Assembly: GCF_003012935.1 (NCBI RefSeq)
Contig: NZ_PUDR01000005.1
Coordinates: 1 to 64,000 of the forward strand
Source: Pannonibacter carbonis
GTDB lineage: Bacteria; Pseudomonadota; Alphaproteobacteria; Rhizobiales; Stappiaceae
Length of the DNA stretch: 64,000 nucleotides
Direction of reading: 5' to 3'
A program made the position numbers and the translations under genes. Shown piece after piece: positions 20,130-29,768 of this stretch (positions are counted from its first letter, which is position 1; every line of letters starts with the position of its first letter). A model generated the notes under the pieces. That model had not been told where the DNA came from and did no database searches. It was given only the letters and a program-made list of their open reading frames with translations.

Positions 20130-20335
20130 ATCTGAAATTTGGCCAGACTGTTTTCAAGGCATCTCAGCCCCCCTCCCCCTCGTGGGGAGGGGTGGGGTGG
20201 GGGGCACGGGAGACCGTCAGATCACAAAGCGTATAAAGTAAGCCTTGTCAGGGACATAAGTAGCCTGGATCTAAGACCGCTCCCCCCACCCCTCACCCCT
20301 CCCCACGAGGGGGAGGGGGGCTTCGAGGCCTGTGG
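20130..20335. repeat. Family A paired inverted repeat, copy 1
   Basis: Two near-identical inverted arms at about 20167-20205 and 20281-20322 each contain CCCCTCGTGGGGAGGGG or its complement. They flank about 75 bases. A flanking AAATTTGGCCAGACTG segment also recurs, inverted, at copy 2. The unit fills most of the 377-base gap between the flavin reductase and the S58 peptidase; the rest of the gap shows nothing recognisable. Copies 2 and 3 are at 27603-27812 and 31774-31986. Confidence 0.85.
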
Positions 20336-20445
20336 AGCTTCACCCGTCATTTCCTGGTCCCTCCCCTTGCACAGAAGTCAAAAGCCGATCAGGCTTGGGG
20401 CTCCGGAGCCTCGTCTGTTTAAGGTCCGGCTGACGGAGGACCGCG

Positions 20446-21459
20446 ATGCCGGGATTGAGTGACACGCTGCGCAACCTCATCACCGACGTACCCGGATTGT
20501 CTGTGGGCTGGGCCGATGATCTTGACCTGAAGTCCGGCGTCACGGTTATCCTGCCCGACCAGCCTGCGGTGGCCTCGGTCGCCATCCATGGCGGCGCGCC
20601 GGGCACGCGCGAAATCGCGCTGCTGGAACCCGAGCAAACCGTGGAGGCCGTCGATGCCATTGTGCTGGCCGGCGGATCGGCCTTCGGCCTCGATGCTGGC
20701 GCGGGCGTGCAGGGACGGCTGGCGGAAATGGGACGCGGCTTTCAGGTCGGCCCGGTGCGCGTGCCAATCGTTCCCTCGGCGATCCTGTTCGACCTCCTCA
20801 ACGGCGGCAACAAGAGCTGGGGCGACATGGCCCCCTATCGCGACCTTGGACGGGCGGCACTCGACACGGTCTCACGCGATTTCCCGCTCGGCTCGCACGG
20901 CGCGGGCTGCGGCGCGACGACGGCCAACCTCAAGGGCGGGCTCGGCTCCGCCTCGATCCGGCTGGAGAACGGGGTGACAGTTGGCGCCATCGTTGCCGTC
21001 AATGCACTGGGCCGGGCAACCGTTGGCGATACGCGGCACTTCTGGGCCGCCCCTTACGAGCGCAACGGCGAGTTCGGCGGACTGGGCTATCCCAATCCCC
21101 TGCCCGACGATGCCGTCAGCGTACGGACCAAGCTCGACGCGCTGTCAGCAGGCGCGAACACCACGATCGCGGCCGTCGCCACCGATGCGATCCTGACCAA
21201 GGCAGAAGCCAAGCGCCTTGCCGTGATGGCGCATGATGGCCTCGCCCGGGCGCTGTGGCCGGCGCATACGCCGCTGGACGGCGACCTGGTGTTTGCAATC
21301 TCCACCGGCCAGAAAAAACTGGAGCGGCCGATGGCAGACATGGTTCAGCTGGGTGCAGCTGCCGTGTCCACCCTCGCCCGCGCCATTGCCCGGGGCATCT
21401 ACCACGCCACACCGGCACCGGGCGATCCGGTGCCAACCTGGCAGCAGAAATTTTCCTGA
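20446..21459 (+). CDS. P1/S58 family self-processing peptidase (DmpA-like)
   Basis: The 337-residue protein belongs to the DmpA/BapA N-terminal-nucleophile hydrolases, which cleave themselves and act on N-terminal or beta-amino acid peptides. It opens with NLITDVPGLSVGWADD, has the family GGSAFGLDAGAGVQ near 80, and GANTTIAAVATDA near 236-248. Cleavage before Thr239 would expose the nucleophile, which is Thr rather than the Ser of DmpA. Single gene; physiological substrate unknown. Confidence 0.88.
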   Translation: MPGLSDTLRNLITDVPGLSVGWADDLDLKSGVTVILPDQPAVASVAIHGGAPGTREIALLEPEQTVEAVDAIVLAGGSAFGLDAGAGVQGRLAEMGRGFQVGPVRVPIVPSAILFDLLNGGNKSWGDMAPYRDLGRAALDTVSRDFPLGSHGAGCGATTANLKGGLGSASIRLENGVTVGAIVAVNALGRATVGDTRHFWAAPYERNGEFGGLGYPNPLPDDAVSVRTKLDALSAGANTTIAAVATDAILTKAEAKRLAVMAHDGLARALWPAHTPLDGDLVFAISTGQKKLERPMADMVQLGAAAVSTLARAIARGIYHATPAPGDPVPTWQQKFS

Positions 21460-21478
21460 ACCGGACGCAAGAACAACC

Positions 21479-21516
21479 GGTGTCATGCTGGCGGCACACC
21501 CCGCCAGCATGACACC
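21479..21516. terminator. 16-bp perfect stem-loop between convergent genes
   Basis: GGTGTCATGCTGGCGG (21479-21494) and CCGCCAGCATGACACC (21501-21516) pair perfectly around CACACC. It sits between the convergent S58 peptidase and Na/Pi transporter genes and probably serves both as a terminator. T-runs are weak on both sides. Confidence 0.7.
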
Positions 21517-21528
21517 TATTGCAGCGCC

Positions 21529-23145
21529 TCAGGCCCGGACGTCCGTGCAGAGCGGGTCAAGCCAGCGGCCGAGCCGTTGCCGTGCTTTCCAGACAGCCAT
21601 GGCACAACGCCGCATCTGCTGGATCTGCAGCAAACGCCGTTCCACCGCTTCAAGGTCAGCGCCCGGGCGGCTGGCCTGAGCCAGAAGCGATGCCTTCAGC
21701 AACTGGTAAGATGTCTCGACCTCGTTTACCGCAGCATCCGGGTCTGCCACCGGTTCCGCGTCAGGACCAAGATGTGTCGCCTGGAGCGCCGCAATAACCG
21801 TCCTGCGCATCTGCCCGATCTCCGGATCGTCGTCCTTTGCCTGCAGGCCAGGTACCGCCGCAACGGCAAGGCGCGCGGCCTCCTCAAGGTGCTGGACGCC
21901 ACGGATGACATCAGGAATGGCGGACGAGACCGCTTCCGGCATCGCCTCCTTGTTCATCTGCTCGATGAAGCTGCGGATTGCCCGGCCAAGCACAAGGCTC
22001 CCGCTGAGGCGCACCTCAAGCTCGGCAGGTGAGCGAACCGGTTCGGCAAAGCAATCGAGGGAGAGGGAATGCGTGATGGATGACAACCTCGCTGTTTCCA
22101 GAAGCACGCCGCGCAGCGCCAGCTGCGGCACCGGGCGCAGGGTCGGATCAAGAAACTCCGGCCGGCCGATCCTTTCCTCCGCGTTGACGAAGCGCCGTTC
22201 AAGCCACTGGACCAGTCCACCCGTCAGCGGCCAAATCAGAACCAAGCCCAAGCAATTGAAAAGAGTATGAAAAACCGCTAGAATCAGGGCGATATCCGCC
22301 GCGCCAGCTGCCTCCCCCGAAACGTCGGCAGCAAGGAGCCGGGCAAGGTGCAGCAACGGGTACAGCAAGATCAGCGCGGCACAGGCCGTGAGGCAGTTGA
22401 AGGCAATATGGGCCGCCGCAACCCGCCGGGCCGGCGGCGTTGCCGACAGCGCCGCAAAAGCCGCTGTCGATGTTGTGCCGATGTTGGTTCCGATGACGGC
22501 TGCAGCCCCCAAAAAGAGCGGCAGGCCTGCCCCCGCGCTCGAGGTCAGCACAATGGCCATAGCTGCGCTCGACGACTGGGTCAGGATGGTCAGGGCTATC
22601 CCGACCAGAAGGAAAATCGGAATTCCGGTGAGGGGCGTTTCAGCCAGACCTGAGAGTGCCGCAGGCACGGCCACATCACCGAAGGCCTGCTGCAGGAATC
22701 CGATGCCGAGAAAGAAGGCGCCAAATCCGGCAATGGCCTGCCCAAGCCCGGAGAGCCGGCCCCGGGACCCCGCTGCCACGCGGACGACCATTCCGGCACC
22801 GAGCAGGGGCAGGGCAAGGCCGACAATGTCCAGCTTGAACCCCAGAGTGGCCACCAGCCAGCCGGTCATCGTCGTCCCGATATTCGTGCCAAATATCACC
22901 CATATCGACTGGGCCAGGGACAGGAGACCCGCGTTCACAAAGCCAATGGTGGCAACCGTCACCGCCGAAGACGACTGAACGATCGCCGTCACCGCAATAC
23001 CGGCGAGAACTCCGCGCCAGGGCGCCCCGGTGGCGCTGCGCAACAAGCTCTCGAGCGCCTTGCCGGCCGCCAGCTTCAGACCATCGGTCATCATCCACAT
23101 GCCGGCGAGAAAGAGACCCGTGCCGCCAAGCAGCAGGGCTATCAT
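21529..23145 (-). CDS. Na/Pi cotransporter family protein with PhoU-like tail
   Basis: The 538-residue protein has two inverted repeats of membrane helices, each with the QSSSA phosphate-site motif (IVQSSSAVTVA and LTQSSSAAMAIV) plus GTNIGTT twice, typical of NptA/YjbB. The last 200 residues are soluble and helical like PhoU. It probably moves phosphate with sodium; YjbB-type proteins can export it. The frame is open to 23205, but the added residues are Arg/Ser-rich and MIALLLGGTGLFLAG at 23145 is the usual start of the family. Confidence 0.9.
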   Translation of the reverse strand: MIALLLGGTGLFLAGMWMMTDGLKLAAGKALESLLRSATGAPWRGVLAGIAVTAIVQSSSAVTVATIGFVNAGLLSLAQSIWVIFGTNIGTTMTGWLVATLGFKLDIVGLALPLLGAGMVVRVAAGSRGRLSGLGQAIAGFGAFFLGIGFLQQAFGDVAVPAALSGLAETPLTGIPIFLLVGIALTILTQSSSAAMAIVLTSSAGAGLPLFLGAAAVIGTNIGTTSTAAFAALSATPPARRVAAAHIAFNCLTACAALILLYPLLHLARLLAADVSGEAAGAADIALILAVFHTLFNCLGLVLIWPLTGGLVQWLERRFVNAEERIGRPEFLDPTLRPVPQLALRGVLLETARLSSITHSLSLDCFAEPVRSPAELEVRLSGSLVLGRAIRSFIEQMNKEAMPEAVSSAIPDVIRGVQHLEEAARLAVAAVPGLQAKDDDPEIGQMRRTVIAALQATHLGPDAEPVADPDAAVNEVETSYQLLKASLLAQASRPGADLEAVERRLLQIQQMRRCAMAVWKARQRLGRWLDPLCTDVRA

Positions 23146-23333
23146 GCCGCCACCCCGGCCGGCATAGGAGGCACGTGACCTGTGCATGCGCCTGGAAAAA
23201 GACATTCATGGGTGCGAATGACGACAGCCCTCCTGCTGTGCTCCGGACTGTCGGAACACGACATTGCCATAGCCGGAGGGCCGCCGCATGTGCAGCCGGA
23301 AAGACACCTATGCGGCGGCAACAAGGAACGCGA

Positions 23334-26300
23334 TTATTCCGCCGCAGCCATGAACCCTTCCGAGCCGTTGCCGGTGACGAGCTTGTGCATCAGTTGCTCA
23401 CGCTTGGCCTCGGCCTTGGCAAGGTTCGCTTCCTTCACCGGGCCGAAACCACGCACCAGATCCGGCACGCGGGCGATCTCCACCAGAAGGCCGTAGCTCG
23501 CCGTGCCGAGGTGACCGGTGAGAACCGCGACATCGGCGCTGTAGCTGTCGACCAACGCCCGCTCTGCCTTGCGCTCGGCGTTGTAGCCGAAAATGTCGAG
23601 CCTGGTGCCGCGCAGCGACTTGAACTTCGACAACAGGCGGAAGGCGGTGAAGATCCACGGACCGAAGCCGATCTTGGCCGGGCGGCCCGTCTTCGGATCC
23701 TTGCGATGGGCCAGAAGCGGCGGGGCCAGCAGGACCTTCAGCTTCTTCGGATCATCGAACTGCGCCAGCAGCTTGGTCTTGAAGGCCGGATCGGCATAGA
23801 GCCGCGCGACCTCATACTCGTCCTTGTAGGCCATCACCTTGTAGAGCATGTCCGCGACCGTCCCCGTGAGGCGGAAGGTGCCCGGACCATGGGTCGCGTC
23901 GGCCTTGCGCATGTCGCCAACCAGCGCTGTGAAGCGGTCGGCATAGGCAGCGTTCTGGTAGGCGGTGAGCTCCCGGGCGTAGCGGGCGATCTTCTCGTCC
24001 AGCGTCTCGGCCGCCGGCTTTTCCTGGCCCGGCAGGGCCGACAGGATCTTCACCGGATCGGCAGCCAGCACGCGCCCGGCGCGGAAGGCCTTGATGTTGC
24101 TGGCTACAGACGCGCCGTTCAGTTCCAGCGCGGCCTCGATGGCTTCGGCATGCAGCGGCAGGCCGCCGGCCTGATAGGCCATGCCGACCAGCATCATGTT
24201 GGCGTAGATGGCATCGCCGAAAAGCTTCTCGGCAACGCTCGCCGCATCCATCGGCAGGCAGGCGCGCGAGGCGGCTTCCAGCGACTTCAGCATCCGCGCC
24301 TCGTCGAAGGACAAGGTCTGTTTCAGCACGAATTCGGCGGTCGGTGCCACGCGGGTATTGGCGACACTCAGCATCACCGGACGGTTGGCCAGCGCAAGCT
24401 GTTCGGCGTTGGTGGCCACGACCATGTCGGAGGCGATTAGCACATCAAGCGCGGCCGTGGGCACGCGCGGGCCCTCGATACCCCGCTCAAGCGAGGCGAA
24501 GCGCACATGCGAGGTCACCGGGCCACCCTTCTGGGCCAGACCGGTCATGTCCAGCGTCGAGGCCTGGATGCCATCCAGATGCGCCGCCATGGCGAGAACG
24601 GCGGAGATGGTCGTCACGCCCATGCCACCGATACCGGCAACGAGCAGGTTGCGGGTGCGCTCCAGCCCCGGCAGCTCGACCTCGGGCAGGTCCGTCAGCA
24701 TGGCGTCGATATCGAGGCCCTTTGTGGTCGCCTTGCGCAGGGCTGCGCCGCCAACCTCGACGAAGGACGGGCAGAAGCCCTTCACGCAGGAAAAGTCCTT
24801 GTTGCAGCTCGACTGATTGATCTGGCGCTTTTCGCCGAAGGCCGTCTTCAGCGGCTCGACGGAGAGACAATTGGACTGCACCGAACAGTCACCGCAGCCC
24901 TCGCAGACACGGTCGTTGATGAACAGGCGCAGATCCGGATCGGGGAACGAGCCCTTCTTGCGGCGGCGACGCTTTTCGGCTGCGCACGTCTGGTCATAGA
25001 CGATGACGGTGACGCCCAGCACGGTCTGGAACTCGCGCTGCACATCCATCAGGAAATCGCGGTGCACGACCTGGGTCAGCGGGGCAAGATCACTTCGGCC
25101 GATATAGGCATCAGGGTTTTCCGAGACGACGGCAATGCGGTCAACGCCCTCGGCCTCGAGCTGCCGGGTGATCTGCGGCACGGTGAGCGTGCCGTCATGC
25201 GGCTGGCCGCCGGTCATGGCGACGGCGTCGTTGTAGAGGATCTTGTAGGTGATCGGCATCTTCGCGGCGATGGACTGACGGATCGCCAGAATTCCGGAAT
25301 GGAAATAGGTGCCATCGCCCAGATTGGCGAAAACGTGGGTGTCGTTGGAGAAGTCCTTCTGCCCGACCCACAGCACGCCCTCCCCGCCCATGGCGATCTG
25401 GCCGTCGGTGGTGCGGCCCGCCTGTTCGGTCATGGCGTGGCAGCCGATGCCCGGCAGCGAGCGGGAGCCTTCCGGCGTCACGGTTGAAGAGGAATGCGGG
25501 CAGCCGGAGCAGAAATACGGCACGCGGGCGGCGCGTTCCGCATGACCCTGGGCCCACATCACCTGCATCGTCATCTTTTCGCTGACGGCGCGCATCTCGT
25601 CGCTGACAACATCTTCCGGCAGATACTTCAGCAGGGCCTGCAGGATTTCGGCGACAGACAGTTCCAGCACATCGGACAGGAACGGCGAGCCATCCGGTGT
25701 GCGCTTGCCCCAGATCAACGGGCGCGAGCCTTCCGGCCAATGGTAGGAGATCGACTTGATCTGCTGTTCCATGAAGGCCCGCTTGTGCTCGACGACGAGC
25801 AGCTTGGACAGGCCACGGCCAAATTCGGTGAAATTGTAGGGCTCCAGCGGCCAGGGCATGGCCACCTTGTAGACAGCAAGGCCGATGTCGCGGGCGCGGG
25901 CCTCGGTGATGCCAAGGAGATCCAGCGCCTGCAGCAGGTCGCGGAAGGCCTTGCCGGTGGCAACGATGCCGAAGCGCGGACGGCTGGCGCCGAAGGCGAT
26001 GGCATCAAGCCGGTTGGCACGGACATAGGCCTGGGCCGCCGGGATGCGCACATCGCGCAGAAGGCGCTCGGTCTCCAGCCGGTTGCCCAGCATCAGCACG
26101 CGGTTGAGATCCTGTTCGCCCCAGGGATCGCTGTCGGGGCGCAGGAACGTCAGCCGCTGCGGGGCAACAGAAATGGTGGCCGAAGCGTCCATCGTGTCGG
26201 CGAGGCAGATCATCGCGGTCCACAGACCGGCATAGCGCGACAGTTCGAAGCCGTGCAGGCCGTAGTCGAGAACTTCCTGAATGTCAGCCGGATTGAGGAT

Positions 26301-26846
26301 CGGCATTTCGGCGTGCTCGAAGAAGAACTCGCTCTGCGCCGGAAGGATCGAGGATTTGGCAAGGTGGTCGTCGCCAGCAAGGGCCAGAACGCCGCCGTTG
26401 CGATCAACCCCCGAGGCATTGGCCTGTTTCAGCACATCACCGGCCCGGTCAACGCCCGGGGCCTTGCCGTACCAGATCCCGAAAACACCGTCGTAGCTGG
26501 AGCCGCGCCCGTGCTGGCGTACCTTCTGGGAGCCCCAGACCGCGGTGGCGCCGAGCTCCTCGTTGACACCCGGCTTGAACACCACGTCATGGGCTGCGAG
26601 ATGACGACGCGCCCGGGTCAGCTCGGTGTCGTAACCGGCCAGCGGCGAGCCGCGATAGCCTGAGATGAAGCCTCCCGTCTTCAGTCCCGCGTCCCGGTCG
26701 AGGCGCTTGCGATCCAGCGCCAGACGCACCAGCGCCTGGATGCCTGTCAGATAGATGCGGCCATCGAGTGCAGCAAATTTATCGTCCAGCGTTACGGACT
26801 TGCGAGCCTGATCGTCGCGTGTGACGATGGGTGCATAAACGTTCAT
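23334..26846 (-). CDS. Fused indolepyruvate/2-oxoacid:ferredoxin oxidoreductase
   Basis: The 1170-residue enzyme fuses all domains of a 2-oxoacid:ferredoxin oxidoreductase and probably decarboxylates aryl or branched pyruvates to acyl-CoA. The N-terminal region has GGFISGYRGSPLAGYD; the thiamine diphosphate part has FCSGCPHSSST and GIGCHAMTEQAGR with GGEGVLWVGQ; an iron-sulfur motif CEGCGDCSVQSNC is near 645; and the gamma-like part begins GIGGMGVTT. ATG 26846 has GAGGAGGGG upstream and gives the normal start, though the frame extends to 27158. It is divergent from an Lrp-family gene, a common pairing. Confidence 0.93.
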   Translation of the reverse strand: MNVYAPIVTRDDQARKSVTLDDKFAALDGRIYLTGIQALVRLALDRKRLDRDAGLKTGGFISGYRGSPLAGYDTELTRARRHLAAHDVVFKPGVNEELGATAVWGSQKVRQHGRGSSYDGVFGIWYGKAPGVDRAGDVLKQANASGVDRNGGVLALAGDDHLAKSSILPAQSEFFFEHAEMPILNPADIQEVLDYGLHGFELSRYAGLWTAMICLADTMDASATISVAPQRLTFLRPDSDPWGEQDLNRVLMLGNRLETERLLRDVRIPAAQAYVRANRLDAIAFGASRPRFGIVATGKAFRDLLQALDLLGITEARARDIGLAVYKVAMPWPLEPYNFTEFGRGLSKLLVVEHKRAFMEQQIKSISYHWPEGSRPLIWGKRTPDGSPFLSDVLELSVAEILQALLKYLPEDVVSDEMRAVSEKMTMQVMWAQGHAERAARVPYFCSGCPHSSSTVTPEGSRSLPGIGCHAMTEQAGRTTDGQIAMGGEGVLWVGQKDFSNDTHVFANLGDGTYFHSGILAIRQSIAAKMPITYKILYNDAVAMTGGQPHDGTLTVPQITRQLEAEGVDRIAVVSENPDAYIGRSDLAPLTQVVHRDFLMDVQREFQTVLGVTVIVYDQTCAAEKRRRRKKGSFPDPDLRLFINDRVCEGCGDCSVQSNCLSVEPLKTAFGEKRQINQSSCNKDFSCVKGFCPSFVEVGGAALRKATTKGLDIDAMLTDLPEVELPGLERTRNLLVAGIGGMGVTTISAVLAMAAHLDGIQASTLDMTGLAQKGGPVTSHVRFASLERGIEGPRVPTAALDVLIASDMVVATNAEQLALANRPVMLSVANTRVAPTAEFVLKQTLSFDEARMLKSLEAASRACLPMDAASVAEKLFGDAIYANMMLVGMAYQAGGLPLHAEAIEAALELNGASVASNIKAFRAGRVLAADPVKILSALPGQEKPAAETLDEKIARYARELTAYQNAAYADRFTALVGDMRKADATHGPGTFRLTGTVADMLYKVMAYKDEYEVARLYADPAFKTKLLAQFDDPKKLKVLLAPPLLAHRKDPKTGRPAKIGFGPWIFTAFRLLSKFKSLRGTRLDIFGYNAERKAERALVDSYSADVAVLTGHLGTASYGLLVEIARVPDLVRGFGPVKEANLAKAEAKREQLMHKLVTGNGSEGFMAAAE

Positions 26847-27000
26847 CGGATCCCCTCCTCGGCCAGATTGACGACGCTTTTCAGCCCTCGCCAACCCACG
26901 GCCTCTCGAGGAACCAATATCGTCCTTTTCCACGGCAAGTTCTGTGCTAATGTGCCTGCCCAAGAGCCCGAAGTGGCGCAATCCTTCCAAGAAGCCGGGA

Positions 27001-27480
27001 ATGACCGAAAATTTTCTCCTAGACCCTTCCGACATCCGGGTCCTCCGGGTGCTGCAGCGGGATGCATCGCAATCCATCGCTGAAATTGCCAAGGCGGCCG
27101 GCATGAGCCAGACGCCTTGCTGGCGCCGTATCAAGAAGCTGAAGGAGATGGGGGTCATCCGTCAAGTGGTGGCCGTCGTCGACCGGGAATCCGTCGGTCT
27201 CGGCTTCGTCTCCTATGCGTTCGTGAAGCTGACGGTGCCCAGCCGCGACAACATGGAGACCTTCGACAAGCTGGTGCATCACTGGCAGGAAGTCGTTACC
27301 TGTGAACGCATCACCGGCGCGGTCGACTACCTGATCAAGGTGGTGACGGACGACATCAAGGCCTATGACAATTTCCTGCGGCTGAAACTCCTCGACAACA
27401 CGCTGGTGTCGGACGTGCAGTCGCGCATCGTGGTCAACACGGTGAAGGACACCGTCGCCCTGCCGCTGCGAGAGCGGTGA
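27001..27480 (+). CDS. Lrp/AsnC family transcriptional regulator
   Basis: The 159-residue regulator has an N-terminal helix-turn-helix (IRVLRVLQRDASQSIAEIAK and SQTPCWRRIKKLKEMGVI) and a C-terminal RAM ligand domain with VGLGFVSYAFVKL and GAVDYLIKVVTDDI. It is divergent from the ferredoxin oxidoreductase with a 154-base gap between starts. It probably controls that gene in response to an aromatic or branched amino acid. ATG 27001 is chosen over 26944 since the extra residues are unlike the family. Confidence 0.92.
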   Translation: MTENFLLDPSDIRVLRVLQRDASQSIAEIAKAAGMSQTPCWRRIKKLKEMGVIRQVVAVVDRESVGLGFVSYAFVKLTVPSRDNMETFDKLVHHWQEVVTCERITGAVDYLIKVVTDDIKAYDNFLRLKLLDNTLVSDVQSRIVVNTVKDTVALPLRER

Positions 27481-27602
27481 GGAAAACGCCAGAACCGGCA
27501 GTCAGAACCCCAGCGCCGCTCCCCTCCCTGGACGGCAGGGCTTTCGCATATGATGTGCAGCACATGTTCAGTGAACGACTGAGCCGGAAATTATTACCCT
27601 GT

Positions 27603-27812
27603 CGGAGCCCCTCCGCTCCCCTCCCCCACGTGGGGAGGGGTTGGGGGTGGGGGGAACAGACTGCAATCCAGATAACCGGCGTTCCTGACTGGACGTGTTT
27701 CACGCAATTTGCGACCAAACGGTCGCCGTGCCCCCCACCCCTCACCCCTCCCCACGAGGGGGAGGGGGGCGGCGAGGCCTCGAAAACTGTCTGACCAAAT
27801 CTGCGAGAGCCC
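27603..27812. repeat. Family A paired inverted repeat, copy 2
   Basis: Inverted arms at about 27607-27654 and 27731-27770 carry CCCCCACGTGGGGAGGGG and CCCCTCCCCACGAGGGGG. They flank about 75 bases ending CGACCAAACGGTCGCC. The outer right flank (AAAACTGTCTGACCAAAT) is the reverse complement of the left flank of copy 1, so the whole unit lies in the opposite orientation. It occupies most of the 385-base gap between the lrp and dadA-like genes; nothing else is seen there. Confidence 0.85.
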
Positions 27813-27865
27813 TGCCCTCCAGAGGGAACAGTGGCACCGCGCCAATGGCGCGAAGGCACGCGCCA

Positions 27866-29107
27866 TCAAAACCGATTGGGCGACAGCGGGCCGGGATCAA
27901 CAAACGGGTCCTGACCCGTGATCATTTCGGCGATCAGGCGGCCAGTGACCGGTCCGAGCGTGAAGCCGACATGGCCGTGGCCGAAGTTGAGCCACAGGCC
28001 GGCCTCACCAGGCGCGGCGCCCGTGACGGGAAGAGAATCGGCAAAGCAGGGCCGCGCGCCCATCCAGGGCTCGGATTCCGCCGGCACGCCAAGCGGATAG
28101 ATTTCCTTCGCCTTCTCAAGCGCCTTGCCGATCTGCACCGGCGACGGCGGCGCATCACGGTCGCGGAACTCGATCCCCGTGGTCAGACGGATGCCCTTTT
28201 CCATCGGCGTCAGGACATAGCCGTGTTCCATGTCGACGACCGGCCGGCCAAGAACGGCATTCGCCGGGGCCTTGTAGTGCAGGTGATAACCGCGTTTGAC
28301 GATCATCGGAAAGCGCAGGCCGAAGCCTTTGAGGAGATCCGGCGCCCAGGGTCCGAGACAGACAACCACCGCCCGCCCGCGTACCGGCCCCCGGTCGGTT
28401 GCCACGGCCCAACCGCCGCGCGAGCGGCTGAGGCGGCGGGCATCGCCCAGATACAGCCGGCCGCCGCCTTCGACGACGGCCCGCGCAAAGGCCTTGGTGA
28501 CACCACCCGGGCTGGACACCGAATGGCTCTCCGGCCAGTAGACCCCCTGACACGAATCAGCCAGCAGCGCCGGTTCCAGTTCATTGATTTCGAGCGGCCC
28601 CAGTTCCTGGTACTCGGCGCCGAAGATGCGGGCGAAGTGACGTTCCGTCTCGGCGGCCCTGTAGGCCGCTTCCGTCCGGTAGAGATGCAGCCAGCCAGTC
28701 TTGCGGTAAAAGGCTTCGCAGCCGGCCATTTCGGCGAGCACTTGATGCTCGACCACTGCATGACGCTCGAAACTGTCGATGGCATGGGCAAAGCGCTGCA
28801 GTCCGGCGCGCGATGATTGCCGCTTCAAGGCCGCCAGCCAGGGCGCAATGCGCAGGACGGTCCTCAGGTCATAATTGACGGCCGGGCTGCGCTTCAGCGC
28901 GATGTCGAGAAGAAAACGCCAGTCGTCGGGAAAGCCGATCGGGACGAAACCATTGCGCTCGATGATGCCGGCATTGCCATAGGAAGTTTCCTCGCCGGGC
29001 TGGCGGCGATCGACAAGGGCGACGTCAAGCCCCTTGCGCTGGAGCTGCAAGGCCGTCGAGGCCCCGACAATCCCCGCCCCCAGCACGATGACGTCTACAC
29101 TGTGCAC
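27866..29107 (-). CDS. FAD-dependent D-amino acid dehydrogenase-like oxidoreductase
   Basis: The 413-residue DAO/DadA-family flavoprotein has the FAD-binding start VDVIVLGAGIVGASTALQL, the GEETSYGNAGII region and the C-terminal WLNFGHGHVGFTLGPVTGRL. It probably oxidises D-amino acids or related amines. Two starts are possible. GTG 29107 has AGGAG 5 bases upstream and puts the nucleotide fold at the very N-terminus, as in DadA. ATG 29152 adds 15 residues without a spaced ribosome site. The substrate is not determined. It is divergent from the membrane-protein gene at 29202. Confidence 0.87.
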   Translation of the reverse strand: MHSVDVIVLGAGIVGASTALQLQRKGLDVALVDRRQPGEETSYGNAGIIERNGFVPIGFPDDWRFLLDIALKRSPAVNYDLRTVLRIAPWLAALKRQSSRAGLQRFAHAIDSFERHAVVEHQVLAEMAGCEAFYRKTGWLHLYRTEAAYRAAETERHFARIFGAEYQELGPLEINELEPALLADSCQGVYWPESHSVSSPGGVTKAFARAVVEGGGRLYLGDARRLSRSRGGWAVATDRGPVRGRAVVVCLGPWAPDLLKGFGLRFPMIVKRGYHLHYKAPANAVLGRPVVDMEHGYVLTPMEKGIRLTTGIEFRDRDAPPSPVQIGKALEKAKEIYPLGVPAESEPWMGARPCFADSLPVTGAAPGEAGLWLNFGHGHVGFTLGPVTGRLIAEMITGQDPFVDPGPLSPNRF

Positions 29108-29201
29108 GCCCGCTCCTGCCCAAGACGATTTACCGGATGTTGCCACCGTCATCTTCCGGCATATACCCTGAAACGCAACAAGACACAGGGATAATTCAGC
29201 A

Positions 29202-29708
29202 ATGACCGTCCGCAGCCACAAGGGGCGAGCCCTGGAGGTGAGCATTGCCGCCCTGCTCTGGCCACCGGCCATGGCTGCGCTCGCCGGGTTTCATGTGCTG
29301 CGCGCAGAGGAAGCGATGACCGCCCGAACGCTTGCCTTGATGGTCATCTACGGCCTTGGCGGGCTCACGGGCGCACTGCTCGCCTGGCCGCTGGCCCTGT
29401 GGATTGCCGACCGCCGGAAAGCCGCAACCGCACGTTTCGCAGCGCTGTTCCTGTTGCTCGGCCTCGGCACGGCCGGAGCGACGGCGTTCTGCTATTTCCT
29501 GCAGTTCCGCCTCTACTATGCCGCCTTCCACCAGACGCCGCTCAGCCGCGACTGGATCCTCGAAACGCTGATGACCGGCGCCAACGCCGGCTATCTGTTT
29601 GCCATCGACGGCACGCGGATCCTTTTGCCAGCCGGGCTGCCGCTGCTGGTTTGCGCCGCGCTGATCTTTGTGCGCCAGCGAAGCCGGGAGGACAGCCGCG
29701 CTGATTGA
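29202..29708 (+). CDS. Four-helix integral membrane protein of unknown function
   Basis: I do not recognise the family. The 168-residue product has four hydrophobic segments, near residues 12-33, 41-67, 77-100 and 125-155, and a short charged C-terminus RQRSREDSRAD. The segment YFLQFRLYYAAFH is distinctive. It lies between the dadA-like gene (divergent) and purB (60 bases downstream, same strand), so it may share a transcript with purB. The coding call rests on an unbroken frame, normal codon use and coherent membrane pattern. Confidence 0.75.
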   Translation: MTVRSHKGRALEVSIAALLWPPAMAALAGFHVLRAEEAMTARTLALMVIYGLGGLTGALLAWPLALWIADRRKAATARFAALFLLLGLGTAGATAFCYFLQFRLYYAAFHQTPLSRDWILETLMTGANAGYLFAIDGTRILLPAGLPLLVCAALIFVRQRSREDSRAD

Positions 29709-29768
29709 GGTTCAGGGCGCTACCTGCTATTGGCACGGCCAACATCCCTTGAAAACACGAGGCCCGCG

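Noticed and set aside
20160..20330. Possible CRISPR array from repeated GC-rich blocks
   Set aside because: Each locus has only two blocks and they are inverted rather than direct repeats, with no series of spacers and no cas genes in the window.
24507..26663. Long plus-strand open frames inside the ferredoxin oxidoreductase gene
   Set aside because: They overlap a 1170-residue enzyme with iron-sulfur and thiamine motifs on the minus strand and have no recognisable domains.
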